43,596 bases of DNA from Marivivens sp. (GCA_017643845.1 JAEPMR010000021.1:1-43596), one strand, 5' to 3'. Counted from the stretch's first letter, positions 24,639-33,705 are shown. Program-made: numbers and translations. The notes: generated by a model from the sequence alone, not told the origin.

Positions 24639-26564
24639 ATGAGCGAGAGACCGGCAACGCCGCTGCTCGACCAGATCGCATCGCCCGACGACATGAAGCG
24701 TCTTGGCGACGATGCGCTTGTTCAGCTCGCGGGTGAACTTCGCGCCGAAACCATCTCGGCAGTCTCCGAAACGGGTGGTCATCTTGGCGCTGGGCTGGGT
24801 GTGGTCGAACTGACCGTCGCGCTCCATGCCGTTTTCGATACGCCGAAAGACAAGCTGATATGGGACGTGTCTCACCAGTGCTACCCGCATAAAATCCTGA
24901 CCGGAAGACGGGATCGCATCCGTACCCTGCGCCAGAAGGACGGCCTCTCAGGCTTCACCAAGCGCAGCGAAAGCCCCTATGATCCATTCGGCGCCGCCCA
25001 TAGCTCGACGTCGATCAGCGCTGCGCTGGGCTTTTCGGTTGCCCGCGATCTGGGTGGTCAGTGTGAGTCCGGCTTAGGGGACGCCATCGCCGTGATCGGT
25101 GACGGCTCCATGAGCGCTGGCATGGCGTTTGAGGCGATGAACAACGCCGGTCACCTCGGCAAGCGTCTGTTCGTCGTACTGAACGACAACGAGATGTCGA
25201 TTGCTCCGCCTGTCGGCGCAATGTCGTCCTATCTCTCCCGCCTCTATGCGGGTGCGCCATTTCAGGAATTCAAAGCCGCCGCGAAAGGTGCCGTCAGCCT
25301 CCTGCCGCCTCCGTTGCAAGAGGGTGCCCGCCGCGCCAAGGATATGCTCAAGCATATGACCGTCGGTGGCACCATGTTCGAGGAGCTGGGCTTTTCCTAT
25401 GTCGGCCCGATTGACGGCCATGACATGGAGCAGCTTCTCGCTGTTCTGCGCACCGTCAAAGCCCGCGCCACAGGCCCTGTTCTGATCCACGCCATCACGC
25501 GTAAGGGCAAAGGCTACGCCCCCGCCGAAGCAGCATCAGACAAGGGGCACGCCACCGCTAAATTTGATGTTGTGACAGGTAAGCAGAAAAAAGCACCGTC
25601 CAACGCACCGTCCTACACATCTGTTTTTGCTGAAAGCCTGATCAAACACGCCGCAAAAGACAGTCGCATCTGCGCTGTTACCGCCGCCATGCCCGATGGC
25701 ACTGGATTGAACCGTTTTATGGAACGCTACGCCAGCCGGTGCTTCGATGTGGGCATTGCCGAACAGCACGCCGTTACATTTTCCGCCGGTCTCGCTGCGG
25801 GCGGCCTCCGCCCGTTCTGCGCGCTCTATTCGACCTTCCTTCAGCGCGGCTATGATCAGGTTGTCCACGATGTGGCGATCCAGCGCCTCCCTGTCCGTTT
25901 CGCGATTGATCGCGCAGGGCTTGTCGGCGCCGATGGCGCGACCCATGCAGGCAGCTTTGACATTGCCTTTCTCGCCAACCTGCCCGATTTCGTGGTGATG
26001 GCGGCAGCGGATGAGGCAGAGCTGGTGCGAATGGTCTCGACCGCTGCCGGTTACGATGACGGCCCGATTGCCTTCCGCTTCCCGCGCGGGGAGGGAGTTG
26101 GCGTCGAAATTCCCGAAGATGCCCAGCCGCTGGAAATAGGTAAGGGCCGGATTATACGCGAAGGGGGACGCGTCGCTTTGCTCTCGCTCGGGACGCGGCT
26201 CGAAGAAACCGTCGCCGCCGCAGAGGCGCTTGACGCCCGGGGTATCCGCGCGACTGTGGCAGATGCCCGTTTTGCCAAACCACTTGACCGTGAACTTATC
26301 CTCAATCTGGCCCATGACCACGAAGCGCTCATCACCATCGAGGAAGGCGCCATTGGGGGCTTTGGCAGTCACGTGGCCCAGCTTTTGGCCGAAGAAGGCA
26401 TATTCGATACAGGCCTGAAATTCCGCTCGATGGTGCTGCCGGATACGTTCATCGACCAATCCAGCCCGCGCGATATGTATGCCACTGCCGGTCTCAACGC
26501 CGCCGACATCGAGAGAAAAGTGCTCGATGTGCTGGGCATTGCCGTGGTGGAACGCCGTGCTTGA
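24639..26564 (+). CDS. dxs: 1-deoxy-D-xylulose-5-phosphate synthase
   Basis: The 641-residue thiamine-diphosphate enzyme joins pyruvate and glyceraldehyde 3-phosphate, the entry step of the non-mevalonate isoprenoid pathway. Visible are the N-terminal [15 protein letters not shown], the cofactor motif [18 protein letters not shown] (about 151-168), the catalytic Glu region in [16 protein letters not shown] and the transketolase C-domain. The start at ATG 24639 has GGAGG five bases upstream. It is coupled to ispA upstream and overlaps a membrane-protein gene downstream. Thiamine supply from the thiBPQ genes at 36-39 kb would support it. Confidence 0.96.
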   Translation: MSERPATPLLDQIASPDDMKRLGDDALVQLAGELRAETISAVSETGGHLGAGLGVVELTVALHAVFDTPKDKLIWDVSHQCYPHKILTGRRDRIRTLRQKDGLSGFTKRSESPYDPFGAAHSSTSISAALGFSVARDLGGQCESGLGDAIAVIGDGSMSAGMAFEAMNNAGHLGKRLFVVLNDNEMSIAPPVGAMSSYLSRLYAGAPFQEFKAAAKGAVSLLPPPLQEGARRAKDMLKHMTVGGTMFEELGFSYVGPIDGHDMEQLLAVLRTVKARATGPVLIHAITRKGKGYAPAEAASDKGHATAKFDVVTGKQKKAPSNAPSYTSVFAESLIKHAAKDSRICAVTAAMPDGTGLNRFMERYASRCFDVGIAEQHAVTFSAGLAAGGLRPFCALYSTFLQRGYDQVVHDVAIQRLPVRFAIDRAGLVGADGATHAGSFDIAFLANLPDFVVMAAADEAELVRMVSTAAGYDDGPIAFRFPRGEGVGVEIPEDAQPLEIGKGRIIREGGRVALLSLGTRLEETVAAAEALDARGIRATVADARFAKPLDRELILNLAHDHEALITIEEGAIGGFGSHVAQLLAEEGIFDTGLKFRSMVLPDTFIDQSSPRDMYATAGLNAADIERKVLDVLGIAVVERRA

Positions 26565-27231
26565 GGCTCCGGCGCAGAAACAGAGCTTTGTCAGCATATA
26601 TCGCTGGGCCGTGTTTCTGCTGGCGGCGGGCTACACGATCCGCATGGTGTTATTTTCGGAATATGACGGCTTCGCCGGTCCGTTCCGCTACCTGACGATC
26701 TGGGCGCTGATCCTCTCGTTTTTCTGCGCAAGCCGCATGATGGCCCTGATCGAAGGCCGCTCCGAAGCCCGCTGGGACGGGCTCGTCGGGGCAACCGCGG
26801 TCATCAATCTGATGGTCGTATTTCTCTATTGGCGACTTTTCTTCGCCGATCCGACGTCAGTTACCCGCGACGGGCAACTCGGCGATTGGTGGCTCGAATA
26901 TTACCTCCATGTCGTCGGTCCGCTGCTGCAATGGATCGACGCGCTGTTTATTCACCGCTCTTTCACACGCCTGCGGGCCTCTGCTCTCTGGCTTGCCGGG
27001 ATCGTCACTGCCTATGTCGTGTGGGTCGAATTTGTTGTGCAGCCGCTCGCCAGCACTCCGAGCGGCAGCGTGACATCGGGACTGCCCTATCGTTTCCTGA
27101 ATGATCTGGAACTCGGTGGCCGGATGACCTTCTACGCCACAAACCTCGTGACAGCCTTGGTTTTCCTGCTCGCTTTTGCCGCGCTTGCGGCCCTTATTCG
27201 GCGGCTTCTTCCGCAGCGAGCAGCGCTCTGA
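26557..27231 (+). CDS. Polytopic membrane protein, possibly Pr6Pr-like
   Basis: A 224-residue frame starts at GTG 26557, overlapping the dxs stop by eight bases. It has about six hydrophobic segments: [20 protein letters not shown], then [19 protein letters not shown], the [16 protein letters not shown] span, a half-polar [34 protein letters not shown] and the last [18 protein letters not shown]. The sequence H-x3-P-x4-I-D resembles a conserved segment in Pr6Pr/AIG1-like membrane proteins, but I hold that loosely. The 3' end overlaps the convergent SDR gene by 38 bases. The product is of unknown function; position suggests co-transcription with dxs. Confidence 0.65.
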   Translation: MLEAPAQKQSFVSIYRWAVFLLAAGYTIRMVLFSEYDGFAGPFRYLTIWALILSFFCASRMMALIEGRSEARWDGLVGATAVINLMVVFLYWRLFFADPTSVTRDGQLGDWWLEYYLHVVGPLLQWIDALFIHRSFTRLRASALWLAGIVTAYVVWVEFVVQPLASTPSGSVTSGLPYRFLNDLELGGRMTFYATNLVTALVFLLAFAALAALIRRLLPQRAAL

Positions 27232-28063
27232 GCCCCGCCTTATAGTCGGGGTAGATAAGGTCCACTCCCAGCTCGCTCTTGATCCGGTCATTCCGAACCC
27301 GCTTGCTTTCGGCATAAAAGCTGCGCGCCATCGGCGTCATTTCCGCCGTCTCGAAATCTTCGGCCGGAGGCACCGGCAGACCGAGCAGTTCTGCGGCATA
27401 GCCGATCACATCCTCCGGCGGTGCGGGGTCGTCGTCGCACAGGTTATAGGCCGCGCCCGGATTGGGTCGCGCGATCGAGGCTTCCAGAACCTGCGCGATA
27501 TCGTCCACATGAATGCGGGAAAACACCTGACCCTTCTTCATGATGCGCCGCGCGGTGCCGTTTCGGACCTTGGCGAAAGGTCCGCGCCCTGGCCCGTATA
27601 TCCCCGCCAGCCGGAAAATATGAAGGGGTAGCCCCTCAATCGCGGACCACTCTGCCTCCGCTTCCTTCCTTAGCAAACCGCGCCGCGTGCTTGGCTCCAG
27701 CGGCGTTGCCTCATCGACCCATCCGCCGTCATGGTCTCCATAGACACCAGTGGTCGAAAGGTAGCCTACCCATTCGAACTGCCCCGCACGTTCTGCAATC
27801 TCGCTGCGCAATTCCCGCAGCACCGGATCGCCGTTCACATCAGGTGCGGCAGAAAGGAGCAGGTGGGTTGTGTGCTCCAGCAGCGTTCTTATGTCACTGC
27901 CAGGCCAGATTACCGGCTCTACACCACTGTTCTGCAGCTGTTCGGCCTTGTCCGCATTTCGCGTTGTTCCGACATAGCGCCAGCCTTTCGGCAAGAGCCG
28001 TCTTGCCAGAGCCTGAGAGGAAAACCCGTGTCCGAAAGAGAAAAGCGTTTTTTCTGTCATCAT
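27194..28063 (-). CDS. SDR-family NAD(P)-binding protein (YeeZ-like)
   Basis: The 289-residue product has an atypical N-terminal dinucleotide motif FSFGHGFSSQALARRL (residues 8-23, Gly-x-Gly-x2-Ser), the segment YLSTTGVYGDHDGGWVDE with a Tyr at the usual catalytic position, and FRLAGIYGPGRGPF (about 163-176). This pattern is that of extended/atypical SDRs such as YeeZ, often annotated as nucleoside-diphosphate-sugar epimerases. The canonical Tyr-x3-Lys is not clear, so enzymatic activity is uncertain. It is divergent from the methyltransferase gene, leaving only a short shared upstream region. Confidence 0.8.
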   Translation of the reverse strand: MMTEKTLFSFGHGFSSQALARRLLPKGWRYVGTTRNADKAEQLQNSGVEPVIWPGSDIRTLLEHTTHLLLSAAPDVNGDPVLRELRSEIAERAGQFEWVGYLSTTGVYGDHDGGWVDEATPLEPSTRRGLLRKEAEAEWSAIEGLPLHIFRLAGIYGPGRGPFAKVRNGTARRIMKKGQVFSRIHVDDIAQVLEASIARPNPGAAYNLCDDDPAPPEDVIGYAAELLGLPVPPAEDFETAEMTPMARSFYAESKRVRNDRIKSELGVDLIYPDYKAGLRALLAAEEAAE

Positions 28064-28131
28064 TGTCGAGAGATGGTCCTATGATGCGGTTAGATCAAGC
28101 GTCAATTTTCACCCGAATGCGGGAGCAACGA

Positions 28132-28770
28132 ATGAACGCCGAAAAGCCGGACCTCGAAGATGCCTACGCCCTGCAAGGTGCCGAGGACGCCAAGGCTGTC
28201 TACGCTGCTTGGGCGGATAGTTATGATGCCGGCTTTGTCTCCGAGCGGCGTTACCAGCTCCACGAGCACGTCGCCGCCGCTTTCGTGGCTGAGGGGGGCA
28301 TTGGTCCTGTCCTCGATCTCGGAGCGGGCACGGGAATTCTCGGCATGGCACTCGCGGCCCGCAATTGCGGGCCGCTTGAGGCCGCCGATATTTCGCCTGA
28401 AATGCTGGATCAGGCTCGCACCAAGGGTGTCTACCGCCGCCTTGTCGTAACTGACGCCAACGCACATCTCCCGTTTCCGGACAACAGCTTTGCCGGTGTC
28501 GTCAGTTCCGGCACCTTCACCCTCGGTCACCTCGGGCCAGAAATCCTCCCCGATCTCTTGCGTGTCTTGCGCCCGGGCGGACTGCTGACCATTTCAGTGA
28601 ACAGCCGGCATTATGATGAGGCGGGATTCGCTGACGCCCTGCGAGTCCTCTTCGACCGGATCGCAAAACTTCGGTCAAACACCGTGCCGATCTATGCCGC
28701 AACCGACAGCTCCGATCCGCATTCCGCAGACACCGCGAAAATCATCTGCCTGACAAAGGCAACACCCTAG
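28132..28770 (+). CDS. Class I SAM-dependent methyltransferase
   Basis: The 212-residue product has motif I VLDLGAGTGILGMALA (about residue 55), the acidic ADISPEMLDQA, and LPFPDNSFAGVVSSGTFTLGHL, followed by LLRVLRPGGLLTISVN. That is the standard class I Rossmann methyltransferase layout with no family-specific target domain, so the substrate is unknown. I choose ATG 28132 with GGGAG seven bases upstream. In-frame ATGs at 28081 and 28084 would lengthen it by about 16 residues. The stop TAG is shared, antisense, with the stop of the aldolase gene (4-base overlap). Confidence 0.85.
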   Translation: MNAEKPDLEDAYALQGAEDAKAVYAAWADSYDAGFVSERRYQLHEHVAAAFVAEGGIGPVLDLGAGTGILGMALAARNCGPLEAADISPEMLDQARTKGVYRRLVVTDANAHLPFPDNSFAGVVSSGTFTLGHLGPEILPDLLRVLRPGGLLTISVNSRHYDEAGFADALRVLFDRIAKLRSNTVPIYAATDSSDPHSADTAKIICLTKATP

Positions 28771-29522
28771 GTCGCGTAATTGGCACCTTCTTCATCAAGG
28801 ATCAGCTTTAATTCCCGCAAATGGGATTCTGCCTGATCTGGATAATCTTCCAGCTCCGCCGCCGTTTTCGCGGCGATCTCGTCGGACAGAATCCGTAGCT
28901 TTTGTCCGGTCTGCAATGCGCGGATATATGTTTCGGCCGCCCGTTCGAAATAATAGAGCGTGTTGAATGTCTCCGCGACAGTGGCACCGATCACCATTAC
29001 CCCGTGATTGCCCATGATCATCACGCGCTTTTTCGGGTCTTGGAACAACTGCGCGCAGCGCTCACCCTCTTCTTCGAATGCAAGCCCGCCGTAATTGTCG
29101 TCAATCACATACCGGCCAAAGAACATGGCCGTGTTCTGGTCAATCGGTGGCAGCGAGCTATCCGCCAGTGACGCCAGAACGGTCGCGTGGATCGAATGTA
29201 CATGCATCGCGCAGCGCGCATGCGGGCAGCGCCGGTGAAGCGCACCATGCAGCCCCCATGCTGTCGGGTCAGGTGCATTCGGTGCATCGAGCATTGCCGG
29301 GTCATTTGCGTCCAGCAGCAATAGGTCCGACGCCCGAATACGCGAGAAATGCATCTGGTTCGGATTCATCAGGAACTGTGTCCCGTCGTCATTCACTGAC
29401 AGGCTGAAATGGTTCGCCACACCCTCATGCATATCGAGCCGCGCCGTCCATCGGAACGCCGCCGCCAGATCGACCCGCTCTGCCCAGTGTTGGGGGCTGT
29501 TTTTAAGCTGCGCTAGTGTCAT
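28767..29522 (-). CDS. Class II aldolase/adducin family protein
   Basis: The 251-residue product has the metal-binding His pair HVHS near residue 107 and a third His in GNHGVMVIG near residue 174, placing it in the class II aldolase (AraD/FucA-like) family. N-terminal features LDMHEGVANHFSLSV and LMNPNQMHFSRI fit. Such enzymes cleave or epimerise sugar phosphates, and members with this short form may also be decarboxylases. It is divergent from amn across about 150 bases. The substrate cannot be read from sequence. Confidence 0.88.
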   Translation of the reverse strand: MTLAQLKNSPQHWAERVDLAAAFRWTARLDMHEGVANHFSLSVNDDGTQFLMNPNQMHFSRIRASDLLLLDANDPAMLDAPNAPDPTAWGLHGALHRRCPHARCAMHVHSIHATVLASLADSSLPPIDQNTAMFFGRYVIDDNYGGLAFEEEGERCAQLFQDPKKRVMIMGNHGVMVIGATVAETFNTLYYFERAAETYIRALQTGQKLRILSDEIAAKTAAELEDYPDQAESHLRELKLILDEEGANYAT

Positions 29523-29671
29523 CGTGGTTCCTCCGTTGTCCCATCATGAAACGGTTCGCACCTCGGGATCAACGAAATTGCTGTGCGCTTGCAGTCCTGC
29601 CCCCATTGGTGTCAGACTTGGCCGCAACGAGGCAGAGCAAAAGCTGCACGATAATAATAAGGAGTACCCGT

Positions 29672-31150
29672 TTGAACCAATCCGCCATTCGGATCGTCAC
29701 ACCTGATCCCGTTGCCCACAGCACCTTTACCGACGCCGCTGCCGCCACCGCGCAGCTTATTTCCCTTTACGAAACTGCGACCCGTTTCCTCACTGCAAAG
29801 TTTTCAGAGACTGTAACCGGCAGCAAGCCAGCGGAGCGCTATCGTGCATTCTATCCCGAAATCCGTTTCACAACGACGACCTTCGCTACCGCCGACAGCC
29901 GCCTCTCCTTCGGCCATGTGGCTGAGCCTGGCACCTATTCCACAACGATTACGCGGCCTGATCTCTTTGAGAATTATCTGACCCAGCAAATCGGCCTTTT
30001 GATCGAAAATCACGGCGAACCTGTCAGCATCGGCTATTCCGAAACCCCGATGCCCGTGCATTTCGCGGTGGCCAACGACACCCGCCTGACCGTGCCGCAA
30101 GAGGGCGCGATGGAATTCACCCTCCGTGACGTGTTTGACGTGCCCGATCTCAGCACCACGCATGACGACATCGTCAATGGCTACGGCTTCGCCTATCCCG
30201 ATGGCGCCCGTGCTCTCGCACCCTTCACCGCTCAGCGGATCGACTATTCGCTGGCGCGGCTTGCCCATTACACGGCGACAGCGGCCGAGCATTTCCAGAA
30301 TTATGTCCTTTTCACCAACTACCAATTCTATGTCGAGGAATTCGAGCAGTTCGCCCGCAAGATGCTGGCCGATCCATCCAGTGGCTACACGTCTTTTGTT
30401 GCGCCCGGTAACCTCGAAATCACCGCTGCGGATGCACCACTGCCCGCACCTGCCAAGATGCCGCAAATGCCGACCTACCACCTCAAGCGAGACGGCAGCG
30501 CTGGGATCACCCTCGTCAATATCGGCGTCGGCCCTTCAAACGCCAAAACCGCAACCGATCACATCGCTGTTCTGCGACCTCATGCATGGCTCATGGTTGG
30601 GCACTGCGCGGGCCTGCGGAATTCCCAGCGGCTTGGCGATTTCGTCCTCGCCCATGCCTATCTGCGCGAGGACAACGTGCTGGACGATGATCTTCCCGTT
30701 TGGGTGCCGATCCCTGCACTGGCCGAAATCCAGATCGCGCTCGAAGATGCGGTGGAACAAGTCACAGAGCTGGAAGGCTACGACCTCAAGCGGATCATGC
30801 GCACCGGCACCGTCGCCACGATTGATAACCGCAACTGGGAGCTACGCGACCAGTCCGGGCCCGTGCAGCGTCTCAGCCAGTCCCGCGCCATCGCATTGGA
30901 TATGGAGAGCGCCACCATTGCAGCCAACGGCTTCCGTTTCCGCGTGCCTTACGGAACGCTGCTCTGTGTCTCGGACAAGCCGCTCCACGGTGAGTTGAAG
31001 CTCCCCGGAATGGCCTCGGATTTCTATAAAACGCAGGTTTCGCGCCATCTGATGATCGGCGTGCGTGCAATGGAAAGTCTGCGCAAAATGCCACTAGAGC
31101 GAATGCACAGCCGGAAATTACGCAGCTTTGAAGAGACAGCTTTCCTCTGA
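29672..31150 (+). CDS. amn: AMP nucleosidase
   Basis: The 492-residue enzyme hydrolyses AMP to adenine and ribose 5-phosphate, helping set the adenylate pool. It has the AMP-nucleosidase N-terminal domain (RAFYPEIRF, then YSTTITRPDLF) and the phosphorylase-like C-domain (LVNIGVGPSNAKTATDHI, RPHAWLMVGHCAGLRNSQ, and ALDMESATIAANGF). The start is TTG 29672: AAGGAG lies seven bases upstream at 29659-29664 and the resulting length is close to the E. coli protein. A reading extended to 29516 would begin inside the divergent aldolase gene. A TTG start implies modest translation. Confidence 0.92.
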   Translation: MNQSAIRIVTPDPVAHSTFTDAAAATAQLISLYETATRFLTAKFSETVTGSKPAERYRAFYPEIRFTTTTFATADSRLSFGHVAEPGTYSTTITRPDLFENYLTQQIGLLIENHGEPVSIGYSETPMPVHFAVANDTRLTVPQEGAMEFTLRDVFDVPDLSTTHDDIVNGYGFAYPDGARALAPFTAQRIDYSLARLAHYTATAAEHFQNYVLFTNYQFYVEEFEQFARKMLADPSSGYTSFVAPGNLEITAADAPLPAPAKMPQMPTYHLKRDGSAGITLVNIGVGPSNAKTATDHIAVLRPHAWLMVGHCAGLRNSQRLGDFVLAHAYLREDNVLDDDLPVWVPIPALAEIQIALEDAVEQVTELEGYDLKRIMRTGTVATIDNRNWELRDQSGPVQRLSQSRAIALDMESATIAANGFRFRVPYGTLLCVSDKPLHGELKLPGMASDFYKTQVSRHLMIGVRAMESLRKMPLERMHSRKLRSFEETAFL

Positions 31151-31156
31151 AATGGC

Positions 31157-31195
31157 ATTTTCCCTACAAAATGCGTTATTTTCCCTTGCAAATGC
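31157..31195. repeat. 21-base-period direct repeat upstream of the HU gene
   Basis: ATTTTCCCTACAAAATGC (31157-31174) and ATTTTCCCTTGCAAATGC (31178-31195) match at 15 of 18 positions and are offset by exactly 21 bases, two helical turns. They lie just after the amn stop and about 90 bases before the HU start codon. The second copy contains TTGCAAA, similar to sites of short-chain acyl-CoA responsive regulators (RamB/ScfR type). That link is a guess. Confidence 0.55.
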
Positions 31196-31282
31196 ACACA
31201 ATTCATTGTGGTCCTACACCATATAGAGTTTAATAACGCCAATTGAGGCCCACACTAGGGCAGACCAAGGGAGACCAAGAAT

Positions 31283-31570
31283 ATGGCAAAACCGATGACC
31301 AAAGCGCAGCTGGTTGCTGCTCTCGCAGAAGAAACCGGCAGCGACAAGAAATCCGCCTCCGGCCACCTCGACGCCCTGATCGCGATCATCACGCGTGAAG
31401 TTTCTGGCGGCGGTGCCGTGACCCTTCCGGGCGTTGGCAAAATCTACTGCCGTGAGCGCCCCGAACGCATGGTGCGCAACCCCGCCACTGGCGAGCAGAT
31501 CAAGAAAGAGGCCGACAAGGTCGTCAAGATGACCATCGCCAAAGCGCTCAAAGACAGCGTAAACGGCTAA
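31283..31570 (+). CDS. HU-family DNA-binding protein
   Basis: The 95-residue nucleoid protein matches the HU/IHF fold: N-terminal helices (TKAQLVAALAEETGSDKK and SGHLDALIAIITREV), the GAVTLPGVGKIYC strand pair, and the DNA-binding arm ERPERMVRNPATGEQIKKEA. The arm motif R-N-P-x-T-G-E is exact, while the flank KVVKMTIAKALKD resembles divergent HU proteins of Rhodobacteraceae rather than HupB or IHF. It bends and compacts DNA as a dimer. It lies 132 bases after amn, with its own terminator, so it is likely a separate transcript. Confidence 0.93.
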   Translation: MAKPMTKAQLVAALAEETGSDKKSASGHLDALIAIITREVSGGGAVTLPGVGKIYCRERPERMVRNPATGEQIKKEADKVVKMTIAKALKDSVNG

Positions 31571-31593
31571 TTCGCCAGACATATCGTTTTGAG

Positions 31594-31619
31594 GGGCCGC
31601 ATCATGCGGCCCTTCTTCG
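31594..31619 (+). terminator. Rho-independent terminator of the HU gene
   Basis: GGGCCGCA (31594-31601) and TGCGGCCC (31605-31612) form a perfect 8-bp stem with a TCA loop, followed by TTCTTCGTT. It starts 24 bases after the HU stop and lies ahead of the EamA gene, supporting the later start chosen for that gene. Confidence 0.88.
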
Positions 31620-31651
31620 TTCTGGGGCGCGGACGGGAGGCGTGCGGCGAA

Positions 31652-32527
31652 ATGGATATCAAGTCAATCGGTATGGGTCTGCTGTTTGCCTTCGTCTGGT
31701 CTTCAGCATTCACCTCTGCCCGCGTCATCGTCGAATTCGCTCCGCCCATGTGGGCGCTTGTTTTCCGGTTTCTCGCCTCTGGCCTCCTTGGTATCCTGAT
31801 CGCCCGCGCACTGGGCCAGACCGCGCGACTGACACGCCAGCAATGGGTCGCAGTTGTCGTTTTCGGCCTGTGTCAGAACGCGCTCTATCTCGGCCTGAAC
31901 TTCATCGCCATGCAGACGATCGAGGCATCCCTGGCCGCGATCATTGCCTCCACCATGCCCCTGATCGTCGCCCTGATTGGCTGGGCCATCTTGCGCGACC
32001 GCATTGGCGCGCTCGGGGTTTTGGGTCTTGTCGCCGGTTTCGGTGGCGTGACCCTGATCATGGGTGCACGGCTTGGCGGTGGCGTCGATCTCTCTGCGGT
32101 CCTGCTTTGCGTAATTGCCGTCATCTCGCTTGCAGTGGCGACCTTGACCGTTCGCGGCGCGTCCTCCGGCGGCAATCTGATGATGATTGTCGGGCTTCAG
32201 ATGCTTGTCGGCAGCGCCGCCCTTCTGATCCCTGCTGCGGTGCTGGAGCCTTTGACCGTCACGTGGAGCTGGCAGCTGATCGTGGCCTTTGCCTATACGA
32301 CCCTCTTCCCAGGCCTTGCCGCCACGTGGGTCTGGTTTCTCCTTGTCGGGCGGATCGGTGCGGTTCGTGCGGCCACCTTCCACTTCCTTAACCCGTTCTT
32401 CGGCGTCGCTATCGCTGCCGTGCTTCTGGGCGAGGCACTGGGCGCAATGGATATCGTCGGCGTCTTGATCGTTGCAGCGGGTATTCTTGCGGTGCAGCTT
32501 TCGAAACAAAAGCCAACGGGAACGTGA
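31652..32527 (+). CDS. EamA/DMT-family transporter
   Basis: The 291-residue membrane protein has ten hydrophobic segments in two EamA repeats (first near GMGLLFAFVWSSAFTSARV, second near ALLIPAAVLEPLTV and the LFPGLAATWVWFLLVGRIG span). It probably exports a small metabolite. Its overall pattern resembles RhaT/YdcZ-like exporters no more than others, so no substrate is offered. The start at ATG 31652 has GGGAGG 11 bases upstream. A longer reading from 31589 would run through the HU terminator. It is a second exporter of this family in the window, unrelated in position to the one at 19 kb. Confidence 0.85.
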   Translation: MDIKSIGMGLLFAFVWSSAFTSARVIVEFAPPMWALVFRFLASGLLGILIARALGQTARLTRQQWVAVVVFGLCQNALYLGLNFIAMQTIEASLAAIIASTMPLIVALIGWAILRDRIGALGVLGLVAGFGGVTLIMGARLGGGVDLSAVLLCVIAVISLAVATLTVRGASSGGNLMMIVGLQMLVGSAALLIPAAVLEPLTVTWSWQLIVAFAYTTLFPGLAATWVWFLLVGRIGAVRAATFHFLNPFFGVAIAAVLLGEALGAMDIVGVLIVAAGILAVQLSKQKPTGT

Positions 32528-32584
32528 AGTTCTGTCAGCCCCTTATGAAATGACTTGCGCGTGGCCGCCGTGCAAGAAAGGGCC

Positions 32585-33298
32585 ATGGAAATTCTTTTCG
32601 GATATCTTGCGGGGCTGCTCACGCTGATTAACCCCTGCGTACTGCCCATCCTGCCGATCGTGCTGGCAAGCTCTCTGCAGCTCAGCAATCGTGGGCCAAT
32701 AGTGCTTGCCGCGGGCCTCATGACCAGCTTTGTGATCGTCGGCTTCGGCGTCGCGGCTTTCGGGCGCACATTGGGTATCGACGATGTGCTCGTCTCACGC
32801 ATCGGCGCGTTGATGATGGTCCTCTTCGGGGCCGTGCTTCTTGTTCCACAACTATCCGCGCGGTTTTCGCTGGTCACCGCTGGCGTCGCCAACCGCGCCG
32901 ACCGCCAATTTGACACGCTTGATCGCACCCGCCTTCAGGGTCAGTTCCTCGGCGGTATGCTTCTCGGCCTTGTTTGGGTGCCCTGCGTCGGCCCTACATT
33001 GGGTGGCGCCATAGCGCTTGCCTATGCCGGTGAAAATCTAGCCTGGGCCTTTGCCACGATGGTCAGCTTCGCGCTGGGCATCGGCACTGTCGTCATCGCC
33101 CTTGGTCTTGGGGCGCAATCTGCCATTCGTGCCCGTCGTGACTGGATGCTTTCGGTCGCCGGTATCGGTCGTCCCGTGATGGGCGGTATTTTTGTGCTCA
33201 CCGGACTTTCGATCTGGTTCGGGTGGCTGACTGCTGCCGAAATCTGGCTCCTCGATACGCTTCCCTACGGGATGCAGGATCTCTCCGTTCGCTACTAA
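32585..33298 (+). CDS. ccdA: Cytochrome c biogenesis/thiol-transfer protein CcdA
   Basis: The 237-residue protein has six hydrophobic segments and the two redox cysteines of CcdA: Cys18 in LINPCVLPILP and Cys134 in VWVPCVGPTLGG. It moves electrons from cytosolic thioredoxin across the inner membrane to periplasmic thiol proteins. It sits nine bases before a periplasmic thioredoxin gene, so the pair resembles a split DsbD (transmembrane and soluble domains). Possible targets include apocytochromes such as cytochrome c2 and c1 encoded in this window. I start at ATG 32585, downstream of AAAGGG. Confidence 0.88.
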   Translation: MEILFGYLAGLLTLINPCVLPILPIVLASSLQLSNRGPIVLAAGLMTSFVIVGFGVAAFGRTLGIDDVLVSRIGALMMVLFGAVLLVPQLSARFSLVTAGVANRADRQFDTLDRTRLQGQFLGGMLLGLVWVPCVGPTLGGAIALAYAGENLAWAFATMVSFALGIGTVVIALGLGAQSAIRARRDWMLSVAGIGRPVMGGIFVLTGLSIWFGWLTAAEIWLLDTLPYGMQDLSVRY

Positions 33299-33307
33299 GG
33301 AAACATC

Positions 33308-33703
33308 ATGAACCGCAGAACCCTTCTCGCAACCATCGCCGCTTTCGCCCTTACACCCGCGTTCGCCCATGCCGAAATGCTGCGGTATACGCCCGGTCTG
33401 GTCGACGAGCGCCTCGCCGCCGGAGAAACCGTCTTTGTCGATTTTTATGCCGACTGGTGTTCCACCTGCCGCGCTCAAACCCGCGTGCTGAACCAGCTAA
33501 AGGCTGAAAATCCGGCCTTTGAGGAAAACATCACCTTCATTCAGGTTGATTGGGACCAGTATTCCGACGAAGCGCTTGCCCGCCGTTTGGAAATTCCCCG
33601 CCGCTCGACTCTCGTAATGCTTCGCGGCGACATGCAGCTGGGCCGGATCGTCGCCGGAACCCGTGCCGCCGACATCAAAGCGCTGCTCGATACAGGTCTC
33701 TGA
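33308..33703 (+). CDS. Periplasmic thioredoxin-fold protein
   Basis: The 131-residue product has a Sec signal peptide (cleavage near AHAEM, about residue 22) and a thioredoxin active site FYADWCSTCRAQ (Cys51, Cys54). The DsbD gamma-domain-like sequence follows: FIQVDWDQYSDEALARRL. Normally a cis-Pro precedes the Thr after the second active-site loop; here the segment reads EIPRRSTLVML, with Ser in that place. It is probably the electron acceptor of CcdA, nine bases upstream, reducing disulphides in the periplasm. The altered cis-Pro could change substrate release or may be a family trait. Confidence 0.85.
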   Translation: MNRRTLLATIAAFALTPAFAHAEMLRYTPGLVDERLAAGETVFVDFYADWCSTCRAQTRVLNQLKAENPAFEENITFIQVDWDQYSDEALARRLEIPRRSTLVMLRGDMQLGRIVAGTRAADIKALLDTGL

Positions 33704-33705
33704 TC

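Noticed and set aside
27691-28131. An extended N-terminus for the methyltransferase reaching back to 27691
   Set aside because: It would run antisense through most of the SDR gene. The methyltransferase domain begins well after ATG 28132.
29516-29671. An N-terminal extension of AMP nucleosidase
   Set aside because: It begins within the divergent aldolase gene and lacks a ribosome-binding site; the TTG at 29672 has one with ideal spacing.
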